DNA from: Manihot esculenta
Lineage: Eukaryota; Streptophyta; Magnoliopsida; Malpighiales; Euphorbiaceae
Direction of reading: 5' to 3'
Assembly: GCF_001659605.2 (NCBI RefSeq)
Contig: NC_035168.2
Coordinates: forward strand, 5,698,058 to 5,762,057
DNA: 64,000 nt
The notes beneath the pieces were generated by a model, which worked only from the letters and a program-made list of their open reading frames with translations, did no database searches and was not told where the DNA came from. Positions 50,901-60,600 of the stretch are shown one piece after another. Made by a program: the position numbers and the translations under genes. How positions within the stretch are numbered: the first letter of the stretch is position 1; each line of letters starts with the position of its first letter.

Positions 50901-53900
50901 AAGTCTGCTATGTAACAAGTGGTATCAGAGCCTATGATCCAAAGACACTAAATTCCAGGTTTTTCTCATATTTTCTTCTGCTGCTTCCTTTTCTTAGAAT
51001 CCATATTTCTTCTGTTCTTCTTTCTACAATTCTTCTTCTTCTTTCTTGAATTTCTTCTTTCTTTCTTGAATTTCTTGGAAATCCAAGAAATATCAAGATT
51101 CTAATCATTTTCCCTCTCTATTCTCTCTAACCTAAGTTCTGCTTTTCTCTCTATTTCTTCTTTTATTCCTCATCCCTTTCTTTCTCTATTTCCCCCTAAT
51201 TTCTACTCTTTCCTCACCTTCCCTCTGTTTCTCCATCTTTTCTTTTGTTTCTCTCTAATTCTTCTATCTTCTCTCATTCTTTCTTTCATTTCTGTTTCTT
51301 TTCTCACCTAATCTCACTTTATATGGTTCCATTTATATTTATAGAAAAAGACATTGTTCCTTCCTTGTCATTTCTTGAGTTCTTGAATCACATTTTGTTC
51401 TTGAAATTCACTTCTTCTGCTTCCTCATTCCCTTAATGGAAAATCAACAAAAGAATGAAGATGACCAGCTGGAATTGAAGTTAGAAATGAACAAGAAAAT
51501 AGACTTGATAGTTCAAAAACTGGACCAAATGTTGGAGATATTAAGGGGTTCACAATCAAAAGATAAGGAAACTGTTTCTCAACAGGTTCCTGATCCTGAG
51601 CCCACTTCACATAAGATTCATACTAGGGGAATTTTGTACTTGCCGTATCTGAAGGTTAGCAAAATTGAGGAAGAAAGTTGTGAGATAGTATACAATCTTG
51701 ATGAAGATCAAGAATTTGATAACATGGATTTCCATAATTCAGATTGTTCCAATTTTGAAAAAGAGAATCTAGATTCTGATGACAATTATGGTCTTGCAAA
51801 GGATGAAGAAAGTTCTATGAATTTTGGTTGTCCTAATCTTCAAGAACATGATTCTGATGGGAAGACTAATCAGGTTCTTGCATCCAAATTAAATTCTTGA
51901 TGAAGATGTAGACTCTTCAATTCAATTTTTTTGGTCCTTCACTCTGAAATTCTTGAGAATAAGCGTGGGGCATTATTGGATAAATTTGATTCTAATTCAA
52001 GAATATTGACGTCAAAATCTTTTCTTGTTGCTGAGGTTGTTCTTGATAAGTTAAAAAAAGGAAACAAGGGAAGGAAGACATTGTGAAAGATGGTACGAAT
52101 CTTGTGGCATTTGTAATTTAAAAGTGCAGCTGAATTATCTTGTGATCCTTAAAGAAGAGTTTTGAAATTAGAAGGAAGAGAAAGAAGAGGGATTCTTTGG
52201 GATATTGCAGTCATTTTGTTGCTAAAAGAAATTGAGTTTGAAATGAAGAGACAACATAGGAAGAAAATCTGGCCCTTGCTGCAGCTATTTGTTTGCCAAC
52301 TGCCACTCCAAGCAGCTGCAATAAAAGTTCTTCCTTAAATGACTTGATGTTGGAATATATTACATATGGAGGCAACAATTTCATAGTTATATTGCTGCTT
52401 TCCTTTTTCAATCTTAAGGATAAGAATGATTTCATGGGGTGGGGAATGTTATGACTAAGGAATAAAGAAATAATAAATTAGTCTCTTCAGTCAATTGTAA
52501 CTATAGAAAGTAGTTATGAGACTCAAAATAGTATAAATAGGAACTTACTTATAAAGAGAAAGATATCCAAATCATTAGTAATCAAGATAAACTCTTTCTC
52601 CCTATTTCTGCTCTCTCCTCTTCTCTAATTCTCTTTATTACTTCCCCCTTTCTATTTCTTTTCTCAACCCAATCTACATCTATTTCTTTCTCTCCTCATT
52701 TTTTCCCCATTTTTCTGCTTCAAAGGGAACTACAGGTCTGCTTTGTAACACAAGCCCAACTTACTTTTGGCGAAAAAAAAAAAAAATAGTGAATTCCATT
52801 CGGAGAAAGTTAAATTTCTCCAAAAAAATAGTGAATTCCACTCGGAAAAAATTAAAATAATAAATAAGATCCCTGTTAAGTTGCATGAAATTTAACAGTT
52901 AAAATTAAAAAGTGAAGAGTAAAAACCACCCTCCTTCTGGTAAGCCAAAAAGAAAGAAGAATAAGAAAATAATAAAAACAATGGTATACTTCCATTGAAC
53001 TTCACTTGCCAAAAACTTTATGAAAAAATTTTATATTGAATAATTTCAACTATTCAACTATTGTTTGCAGAAGGTCTATTTGATTGTTAAATCCCCCCCC
53101 CCCCCCCCACCCTGTGAAATTTGAGATTTTGTGGTGAAACTAAAATTTAGATCTCACCCTTTTTTTGGCTCGGTTATCCCACCTAGCTAAATCATTTGCA
53201 TAAAGAAATCACAGGAGAACAATTTCATTCACTCCTTAATTTGAAGTCCTGGATCAACCCCCCTTCTTTTTGGAACCGGCTATGTTTTAGCTTAGTTTTC
53301 TTATTTTTCCTGTTTCTAAATTATGTGCTACTTGTTATTGTTGTTGCTACTTCAATCGAGTCCTTTATCCTGTGTTGCCATAATGCACCCTACAAACCTC
53401 TTGTGACTTTTTTTTGTTCCAATGGTGATTCCATTATTGCCTATGTGAAGACATTTATTTTTGCGAGGAATGATATGCAGCATGCAATTTCCCCCTTTTT
53501 TCCCCTGCTTATATTTGCACGGAGTATCTGCATGGATATGAGACTTGATATGATCACTGTCAGGTACCTACTTCTCAAAGGCCATATTTGTTCCGAGCAT
53601 GTCAACATACAACAAGGTTACTTCTGGAACCTCGGCCATTCCTTCAGGTATCTCTAATCGGGATTTGTCCTGGCAATTCAGCCTGCAGAGGCTTTGGGAG
53701 AAGATTATCCATGGCATAGGTACTCTTCTTTTTGGCTTCTTGAAAAGCTTGCATATTTTGGTTCCTTCTCCATGCTTCCCTTCTGGCCTTCCTGTTTCGT
53801 CTATAAACATCAGTCAATGAAGTCTATTATTTATTAATACCTCTGTCCCACAATAATTGTTGTGTTAGAGAATTATTTTTGTCACAGATTATTTGCTATC

Positions 53901-55599
53901 AAGGTAAAATTAATTTTTATTTTTCATATATATCCTTATTGGTCTTTTAAGTCATTTAATACTAATATGTGAAAAAACATAACTATCTGGTTTTTCTTTT
54001 ACTTGGTCATTTGAATTGCATAGTGATAAATTGTTGTTGCGGGGCATTCCTTTTATCCGAATGCTTCATCAAGTAATGGCAGCATTCAGAAATCTTTTGT
54101 TTTGTTACATGGCAGAAGGAGATATACTTGATAAAAGCTCCAAATTGGACAGTGCAGAGACCTTACCACCGCGTGAATTCGTTTATGAGGATGCTTCTCG
54201 TTGCAGTCCTGCGGATGGAATTTTTGGTTGTAGTTCTGTCATTTCTTCATTGCCACTGACAATAAAATGGTTGAGGGATTGCGTTCGAGAAAATCCGGCT
54301 CTAAGGGTTCAGGTAAGGTTGCTTCCTTAGAGTTACTTGTTGATCTTTTAAAGAATGTGCATGCATGGTGAAAATCATTACAAATTTTGTTTGCTCAAGC
54401 CTGGGAGGAAAGCAGAATGCCTAGTTACATTTTCTTTTTTCTAATGACAGATTTAATTTCTCCTCCAAAAACAAAGAAAAGCCTTGCCCTATCTATTCAT
54501 CATATGTTCGCCTACGGGAGTTTTTGGAGAATTAAATTGGAGAAAATTTAGAAAAATTTACTATTTAATTCATATGGTATAGAAAAACTCATTATTTGAT
54601 CTCATAGTTTTGAAAAATAAGAAGTTTTAAAAAATCTATTAATTAGCCATTTCGTTAATTTTAGCTGTTAAGTATTTTATTATTTAATTTCTATACTGTG
54701 AAAAAATTCATTTGTTAGTTCCTCAGTTTTTTTTTTAAATGTTCACTGTAAAAATATCTACTAATTTGAAAAATTCTTTTTTCTAATGACAAATTTAATT
54801 TTTCCTTCTCCCAAAACAGAAAAAGCCTTGCCATATCTATTCATCATATGTTTGCATATGAGAGTTTGGAGAATTAAATTAGAGAAAATTTTGAAAAATT
54901 TACTATTTAGTCTCAGTGGTATGGAAAAGTTCATTAATTGGTTTCTCACTTTTGAAAAATACACTAAAACGTTTCTGAGATTTTAAAAGATCTACTAATT
55001 AGTCATTCCATTAGTTTTAACGCTAAGTATTCACTATTTAATTTATGTGATATGAAAATATTCATTAGTTAATCTATTAGTTTTATAAAAATGTATACTA
55101 ATTAGTTCTTCTGTATTGAGAATATTTTAGACTTTTCTGTAACTCTTAACAACTAAAATTAACTAAAAGATTAATCAGTAGACTTCTTAAAATTTTATGA
55201 ATATTTTAATGTATTTTTTAAATCCAAAAAACTAATTAATGAGTTATTTTACGCCGTTGGAACTAAATAATAATCTTCATAAAAATTTATAAAAATGCTT
55301 CGATGTAGTGTATTCTTTTTATGGTTTTTTTGATAGTTCTCGATACATAAACAGATTTTTGACAGAGTGGTGAAGTAGACGTACCTGTTAAAATCATAAA
55401 AATTAAATACCGAAAGTGAATTTTCTGTTGCTGATTTTCTTTTCTTTTCTTTTCTATCCTTTTCTCCTTTGATGTTTATGGAAAATAGTTTGTTGTGCAG
55501 ACAATCTCTAACCGTGCATCATGTGCTATTGAATTACAGGTGCTTGTCACCGGATCATTACATCTGGTGGGAGATGTACTGAAGCTATTAAAGAGATGA
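41990..55599 (+). CDS. FPGS: folylpolyglutamate synthase, probably organellar
   Basis: Adds gamma-linked glutamates to tetrahydrofolates (ATP-dependent Mur-ligase fold). Exons: 41990-42001, 42623-42668, 42789-42965, 43138-43349, 43728-43793, 44183-44292, 45608-45668, 45767-45850, 48192-48248, 48422-48482, 48731-48777, 48942-49019, 49370-49528, 49874-50221, 50390-50468, 53564-53719, 54116-54312, 55540-55599; 2,010 nt, 669 aa, all phases agree. Residues 1 to about 90 are basic and hydroxylated, fitting a mitochondrial or plastid presequence. Motifs: ATP P-loop AGTKGKGS (166-173), [16 protein letters not shown], the [10 protein letters not shown] segment, [10 protein letters not shown] and [11 protein letters not shown]. 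The C-terminus [18 protein letters not shown] is typical of plant FPGS and resembles Arabidopsis DFC. Least certain are the first two tiny exons; exon 3 could start 3 nt later, at 42,792. Several introns carry transposons. Confidence 0.93.
46080..47150 (-). mobile_element. decayed LTR-retrotransposon fragment in FPGS intron 8
   Basis: In the minus sense, two adjoining open frames (47,097-46,888 and 46,901-46,362) of Lys/Leu-rich sequence end in [17 protein letters not shown] wording. A CT-rich, LTR-like stretch (CTATTCCTTCTCTCAAATTC, about 46,190-46,160) follows. The layout resembles the end of a polyprotein plus 3' LTR. No enzyme domain was recognised and no second LTR was found. It does not overlap an FPGS exon. 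Confidence 0.4.
47366..47960. mobile_element. TIR element carrying a receptor-kinase gene fragment
   Basis: Imperfect terminal inverted repeats of about 37 bases: the left starts AGGGAAAATTACTATAAGGT, the right, read inversely, AGGGTAAATTACATTTTAGC. They bound 595 bp in FPGS intron 8. Inside, 47,622-47,735 on the plus strand encodes [20 protein letters not shown] then DFDLANL, the catalytic-loop to DFG segment of LRR receptor-like kinases of the RLK902/RKL1 type. The DFG Gly is replaced by Asp and no further kinase sequence is present. It is a non-functional captured fragment. No clear target duplication was found. The element at 61,692-62,300 has related ends. Confidence 0.65.
47622..47735 (+). 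pseudogene. LRR receptor-like kinase fragment (about 38 codons)
   Basis: Open frame with kinase subdomains VIb-VII only. HGNIKSSN replaces the HRDLKxxN form, as in RLK902-like kinases. It sits within the TIR element and lacks all other kinase subdomains. Confidence 0.7.
50920..50932 (+). promoter_or_regulatory. tRNA-iMet primer-binding site
   Basis: TGGTATCAGAGCC, two bases after the 5' LTR; exact match to the usual plant initiator tRNA-Met complement. Confidence 0.9.
51436..51900 (+). CDS. 154-aa acidic protein inside the non-autonomous LTR element
   Basis: Single intact frame in the element's interior. Residues about 10-42 are a predicted coiled coil ([20 protein letters not shown]). The rest is rich in Asp, Glu, Ser and Asn. 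Not recognised; position after the primer-binding site would fit a gag-like protein, but no CCHC knuckle is present. Sequence beyond the stop (to about 52,080) continues in similar style, so the frame may be a shortened form of a longer ancestor. Confidence 0.5.
   Translation: MENQQKNEDDQLELKLEMNKKIDLIVQKLDQMLEILRGSQSKDKETVSQQVPDPEPTSHKIHTRGILYLPYLKVSKIEEESCEIVYNLDEDQEFDNMDFHNSDCSNFEKENLDSDDNYGLAKDEESSMNFGCPNLQEHDSDGKTNQVLASKLNS
53093..53108. repeat. 16-base poly-C tract in FPGS intron 15
   Basis: An uninterrupted C16 run, exceptional in this AT-rich DNA, about 340 bases downstream of the LTR element. Could also be an assembly or sequencing weak point. Confidence 0.85.
54439..55150. repeat. 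tandem duplication, period about 342 bp, in FPGS intron 17
   Basis: TTCTAATGAC at 54,439 and again at 54,781 start two copies sharing AAAAGCCTTGCC, ATCTATTCATCATATGTT and GAGAATTAAATT. Both run into family-B MITE sequence, so the duplication includes part of a MITE. Confidence 0.7.
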
Positions 55600-56165
55600 A
55601 TGAGATGATCAATATTGATTAGAACTTGGGATTGTCCTTGCATTCTTTCACACACTTATTTTAACCTTTATTTTTAAAGCAGCCAAGGTGTATCTCTATC
55701 ATGCAACTTCGTGGTTGGCTAAACTAATAATAAACATTGTTCACGTTTTTTTTTTTTAAATTGTTTTTCTGTGCAATTTACACGTGTTCTATTTATTTGG
55801 AAGAAGAACCTTTTGTTTGACAATTTATTGAAAATCTTATAATTTTCAATATAAAAATCTTGAATATAATAAGTAAATTTTTTAAATTGAAAAAAAATAA
55901 AAATAAAAAAGATTAAATTATATAAACTAAATATTATAAATTGCTAAAAGTTTATTTCATAAAAAACTAAAAACTTTAATTTTATAAAATATAAATTATT
56001 TTAATTGAATAATTTCAATATAAAAACTAACTAATAATTTTTTTAATATATATAAATTTAATTATAATTTTTTATTTTATATAAAAATCCTTAAATACTT
56101 TTAAATAATTTAAAAATTTTCAAGGCTGCCCAGTTTGGTCCTGCTTGGCTCCACCTGTCTGTAAT
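55600..56165 (+). other. 3' UTR of FPGS, then AT-rich DNA
   Basis: The first 150 bases are of transcript-like composition; the rest is AT-rich with no features. Confidence 0.4.
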
Positions 56166-56646
56166 TAGAGGTGAGCATTCGGTCGTTTTAATTAAAAATT
56201 GAACTGAATCGAATAAACCGAAAACTAAAATTTTAGTGTTTATGAAAATTGAATCGAATCGATTTTGGTTAGAAATTGAATCGAATCGAACCGGTCTGAT
56301 TTGGTTTGATTCGGTTCGGTTTGATCGGTTTCGAATTTTAATAATTTTTTTTATTTTTTTATTTTTTATATTTTATTTTTAATATTTTAAAATTTAATTA
56401 AAATATTTTTATTTTAATATGATTTAATTTCTCTATATTATTAAAAATATATATTATTATCACTAATTGGTTCGGTTTAATTTTTTTAATTTTTTTTCTG
56501 ATCAAAATCGAACCGAACTGAAATAACTGAAATTTTTAAAATTAAAAACCAAATCGAATCGAAATGTATAAAAAATCGAACTAAATTTTTAAATCGATTC
56601 AATTCGATCGATTTTTTCAGTTTGAACCGAATACTGCTCACCCCTA
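56166..56646. mobile_element. hAT-like MITE, copy 2 (best preserved)
   Basis: The left end TAGAGGTGAGCA and right end TGCTCACCCCTA are inverse. They are flanked by TCTGTAAT and TCCGTAAC (6 of 8 identical), the 8-bp duplication size of hAT elements. Interior of alternating GAATCGAATCGA/TTTGGTTTGATTCGGTTC strings, no transposase. Confidence 0.7.
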
Positions 56647-57004
56647 TCCGTAACCTACCATCATAAATTTATATGTTTAAATAAAATTGAAAGAAAACAA
56701 AATAATATATATTTTTTTATTTCAAAGTAAAATCAATAATAAATAAAATTTAAATTTTAAGTTAACTATATACTTTTGAAACAAATTTGCAAATACAACT
56801 TATAATTTACCATGAATACTTTTCATAAAAGTTTCAAAGAAAAATTTTATAGTGGAGGGGTGATTGTGATTCATTCATCTAATTTAAAGACTTTAATATA
56901 TTAAAATTAAATTTTAAAGAATTTTATGATATAATTAAATTTTAAAATTATCACTAATACAAATACCTAATTGAGTTGCTAATTTAATGAGGAATTGCCG
57001 TGAT

Positions 57005-57226
57005 CTTATCAATAAAAATTGAGAAGTCAAGATGGTAAAAATTTATAGGGAAGCAAATGTGGTAGCAGATCGTTTGACTAGTTTAACCATTGGTGATGAT
57101 TTTAATTTGAAAATTTATCAATGCCTTCTATTACTATTAAATTTTTACTGGATACTGATAAGTTAGAATTTTTATGGTCTAAATTAATAAAATAAGGGCT
57201 CTATTTCCTTTTTGAAAAAATAAAAA
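57005..57226 (+). mobile_element. 5'-truncated LINE 3' end, copy 2
   Basis: Encodes WEVKMVKIYREANVVADRLT, the C-terminus of a LINE RNase H domain, with the same untranslated tail as 29,119-29,347 and an A-rich end. It lies about 400 bases upstream of the KOBITO1-like start codon. Confidence 0.65.
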
Positions 57227-57570
57227 GATCAATTAGTATATTTTTTTATATTATAAAGATTAAATAGTAATTTTTTTTTAAAATTGATGTATTATCTATA
57301 TTTATTTATTTATTTTTTTTAAAGTTAGTTGCATCCAATTTGGCTACTCCATGAGGTAAATGCAGATGAGCTGTTCTTGCAATATAAAGTTAAGGTAAAT
57401 AAATAAAATGAAGAAGTTACCAAACAAAACAAATCAAATATAGCACAAAATTAAAAAAAATCCACTAATTAATTAATAAGCGAATGAATGTCAAATCTTC
57501 TCCCGCCAATTCAACATCAAGTTTCAACTTCTCTCTCTAAATCTCTTCATAACCCACCAAATTTCCATAT

Positions 57571-57594
57571 GATTATATATATATATATATATAT
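57571..57594. repeat. (TA)n tract just upstream of the KOBITO1-like gene
   Basis: About 11 TA units, 36 bases before the start codon; it may lie in the leader or serve as a loose TATA region. Confidence 0.7.
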
Positions 57595-57628
57595 TACTTC
57601 AATTTCTCTTTGCTCTTTACACTCTCTC

Positions 57629-60600
57629 ATGGCGAGATCAAGGCCTTCCTCTGTTTCTTCCCAGGCCTCCACTTCCTATCCCGTACTGCTACTCACTCTC
57701 CTTCCCTTAACTCTTGCTGCCTTCGCTTTCGTTCTTCAATGGCGTGGTGGATTCAACGACTCGATTTCTCTCTCGTCGTCCGATCACCGCGAGCTTCCTG
57801 GAATGGACACCACCAATTCTTCCATCTCATCTTCTAAAAGCTTTGGTTGTAAAGAGCTTTCGGGTCGGAGTCATAACCAGTCATTTCCTTATTATAGGAA
57901 TTGGAAATTCAATTTTCAGTCTGATTTGCGGCCTAAGGTGAGTTTTGATTCTTTTTTCTTTTCAATTTCAGGTATATTAAGATTATATTTCATTAGTTTA
58001 TTGGTTTTCAAGTTTAGATTTAATAAGAACATGGTTTGATACCTATCGATGATTATACTTTTGATTATTAAGCTTTTACATCCTCTTTGCATTCGTTCTG
58101 ATTGTTCGTTCTCTTGTACAATTTATTTAATATGTTTGCCATTTGTTCATTTTCTTTGTGTTTCATTTGAAACTTTTTTACCATTGTGCAAAATTTAATC
58201 CATTTGGAGTATTTTATGATTATTTTCTTTTTTTTTTCATGTCAGATATGTATAACTACAAGCACTTCTGCAGGCTTAGAACAAATTTTACCATGGATAT
58301 TTTACCACAAAGTTATTGGAGTTTCATCCTTCTTCCTTTTTGTAGAGGGGAAGGCTGCCTCTCCTAATGTATCTAAAGTTCTAGTAACAGTTCCAGTGAG
58401 TCTAGATCTCTTGTTTTCCACCTTCAATCAAAGTCCTGAAAGAATTGGCCATGAATTTATTGTTGTCATGGAATTCATTTCTCTTTTCAGGGCGTGAAAC
58501 TTATCTACAGAACACTAGAACTAGAGGAGCAACAAGCTAGAAGGTGAGTGGGTTTTCTTCTTTGATGTTAATGTTCCATACGAGTATTTTAATTTGGATT
58601 TATTCTCTTAATCTTCAAAATTTTGAAGAATTTGACAATTTTACAGTATAAAGACACAAACTTAGGTGTGTTTGAGTTCGATTGTTGCTGAGAGTCAGAA
58701 TGAAACTAAACATTTTTTTTTGTTCAATTTGGTTATTTATGTTATGGTTTAGGTTTGGTTTTTTATCCATCAATTTTGATGTAGATCTCAATTGTTGAAA
58801 GAATTTTAATTTTAACTAATAATCTCATCTTTAATATTAGAATAGAAATTAATTGCAGACTCCATCCAGCAATAATTTTAAAAATAATTTTGAAAAAAAT
58901 TATTTTTTATAACATTTGACTAATTTGACTAATTACTAACAGAACTATGAACTATTAAAACAATTAGTGGTTTTGAACAACGTCCTAATAAAACTGTTCA
59001 AATTTATTAATGTATGATTATTAATAAAGAAAAAAAAAGGAAAGGGAATTTTATTTTTCGACATATCAGAATTGAGGGAAGAAAGTAATATAAGTTCAAT
59101 TCAGTCTTTGGACTGCTTATGTTGTTGACAAGATATGGTAATCCTTGACAATCCTTAAGTTGTAATCGGGAGAATTTCTCACATGCTTTTGATTTTCTCT
59201 TTTTTTTCTTTTAAATCAAAATTTTAATTTAGAGGATTATACTATTTCAAACTAGTAGATCTACCCACTTACATATAGTATAAAATTTAAAAAATTAAAT
59301 AAAAAATCGAAAGTAGTATTATCAAACTTTAAGATTAATATAAAATATAATCATTCTAAATAATGAATGGACAATTATATTAATTTATCTCGAAATTTAA
59401 AATAAAGTCTAATTAAACTCTTTAAAAAAAATAGCTTTACACTTATTTATTAACCGACTCAACATCATTGATTGATATTATTGAACAAAAAAAATTAATA
59501 ATATTGTTAATATCAACCTCAATATTCTTAATATCAATCTCAACATCCACATTATCATCTTTCATGCTTTTCATTCTTTTGATATTCATGTTTACTTTGA
59601 CTGCATAAATACCATGTGATCTTGCAACAAAATGGAGATTGTTTAGATGATGTCCTATGACAAATGTTTTTTTTCCTCAAATATTTACTTCATGAATCTC
59701 ATTAATTGCATTTTAACTTCATATTCTAATTACTTTTTTTTGGCATAAGCCGGATTTGGAATGAGACTTGGCTGGCGAACTACTTTTACAAACCATGTAA
59801 TAGTGAATTATTTGTGAAGCAATCCCTCAACATGGAAATGGCCATTATCATGGCAAGGGTATGGTATTTACAATATATCATCCACCTTTTTTCTTTGTCT
59901 TAAGAAAAATTTTATCTATTTGTTTAATTGAACTTTAGGAAGCCAGCATGGATTGGATTATCCATGTTGATACTGATGAGCTAATACATCCTGCGGGAGC
60001 TCCTGAATATTCTCTAACCCAATTGCTTTCAGATGTGCCTGCAAATGTTGATATGGTTGTCTTTCCAAATTATGTAAGTGCCCTGCCTGCTTCTATGAGT
60101 TTTAAAGGACACATTCAATCTTTTTCTATTTTTCATATTTTAAGACATTATGTATTTCAGGAGAGTTGTGTTGAGCGAGATGATATCAAGGAGCCTTTTA
60201 CTGAGGTATTATTAATTTTTTTTTTTATGAAGATTATTATTTAATTTATGTAGTATAGGAAAATTAATTATTTAATATTTTAATTTTAAAAAATATATTA
60301 AAATATTTTTAAAATTTTTAAAAAAATCTGTTAATTAAATCTATTATCAGTTTTAGGCCATCTAAAATCCTACACACCATTTTTTGCACTATTTTAGTAT
60401 TTTACGCTAAAATAGCGCAGTATTATCTCCAACTTTCTTTACTATTTTTAACACAAAAAAAAATATTCTATTTATATTCTTCTCTTTCTTTAATATTATA
60501 TTATTTATTTTACTTTAATTTTATTTATATATTTCACTCAAAAAATATATATAATTTTATATATTCACTCTAAATATTTATATATTTTATATTTTTATTC

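Larger units (their letters stand above)
50625..52750 (+). mobile_element. near-intact non-autonomous LTR retrotransposon in FPGS intron 15
   Basis: LTRs at 50,625-50,917 and 52,447-52,750 are highly alike, both beginning TGTTATGACTAAGG and ending TGTAACA. Perfect 5-bp duplications CAAGC flank them (50,620-50,624 and 52,751-52,755). A primer-binding site TGGTATCAGAGCC (50,920-50,932) matches initiator tRNA-Met, and a purine tract GGGGTGGGGAA precedes the 3' LTR. The interior is 1.5 kb with one clear open frame (51,436-51,900) and no protease, integrase or reverse transcriptase. High LTR similarity implies a fairly recent insertion. Sense is the same as FPGS, so its LTR polyadenylation signals could interfere with host transcripts. 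Confidence 0.92.

Noticed and set aside
53196..53820. 153-codon plus-strand frame and the 80-codon minus frame near FPGS exon 16
   Set aside because: The plus frame is intronic and overlaps the exon in the wrong frame; the minus frame is antisense to the exon.
54016..54115. Using the upstream AG at 54,023 as the start of FPGS exon 17
   Set aside because: It shifts the frame relative to exon 16 and loses the conserved [12 protein letters not shown] segment. The acceptor at 54,115 keeps the phase and follows a T-rich stretch.
57488..57628. Upstream in-frame Met for the KOBITO1-like protein
   Set aside because: It would encode an Ile-Tyr repeat from the (TA)n tract and 47 residues with no family look, before the expected MARSRPSS start and membrane anchor.
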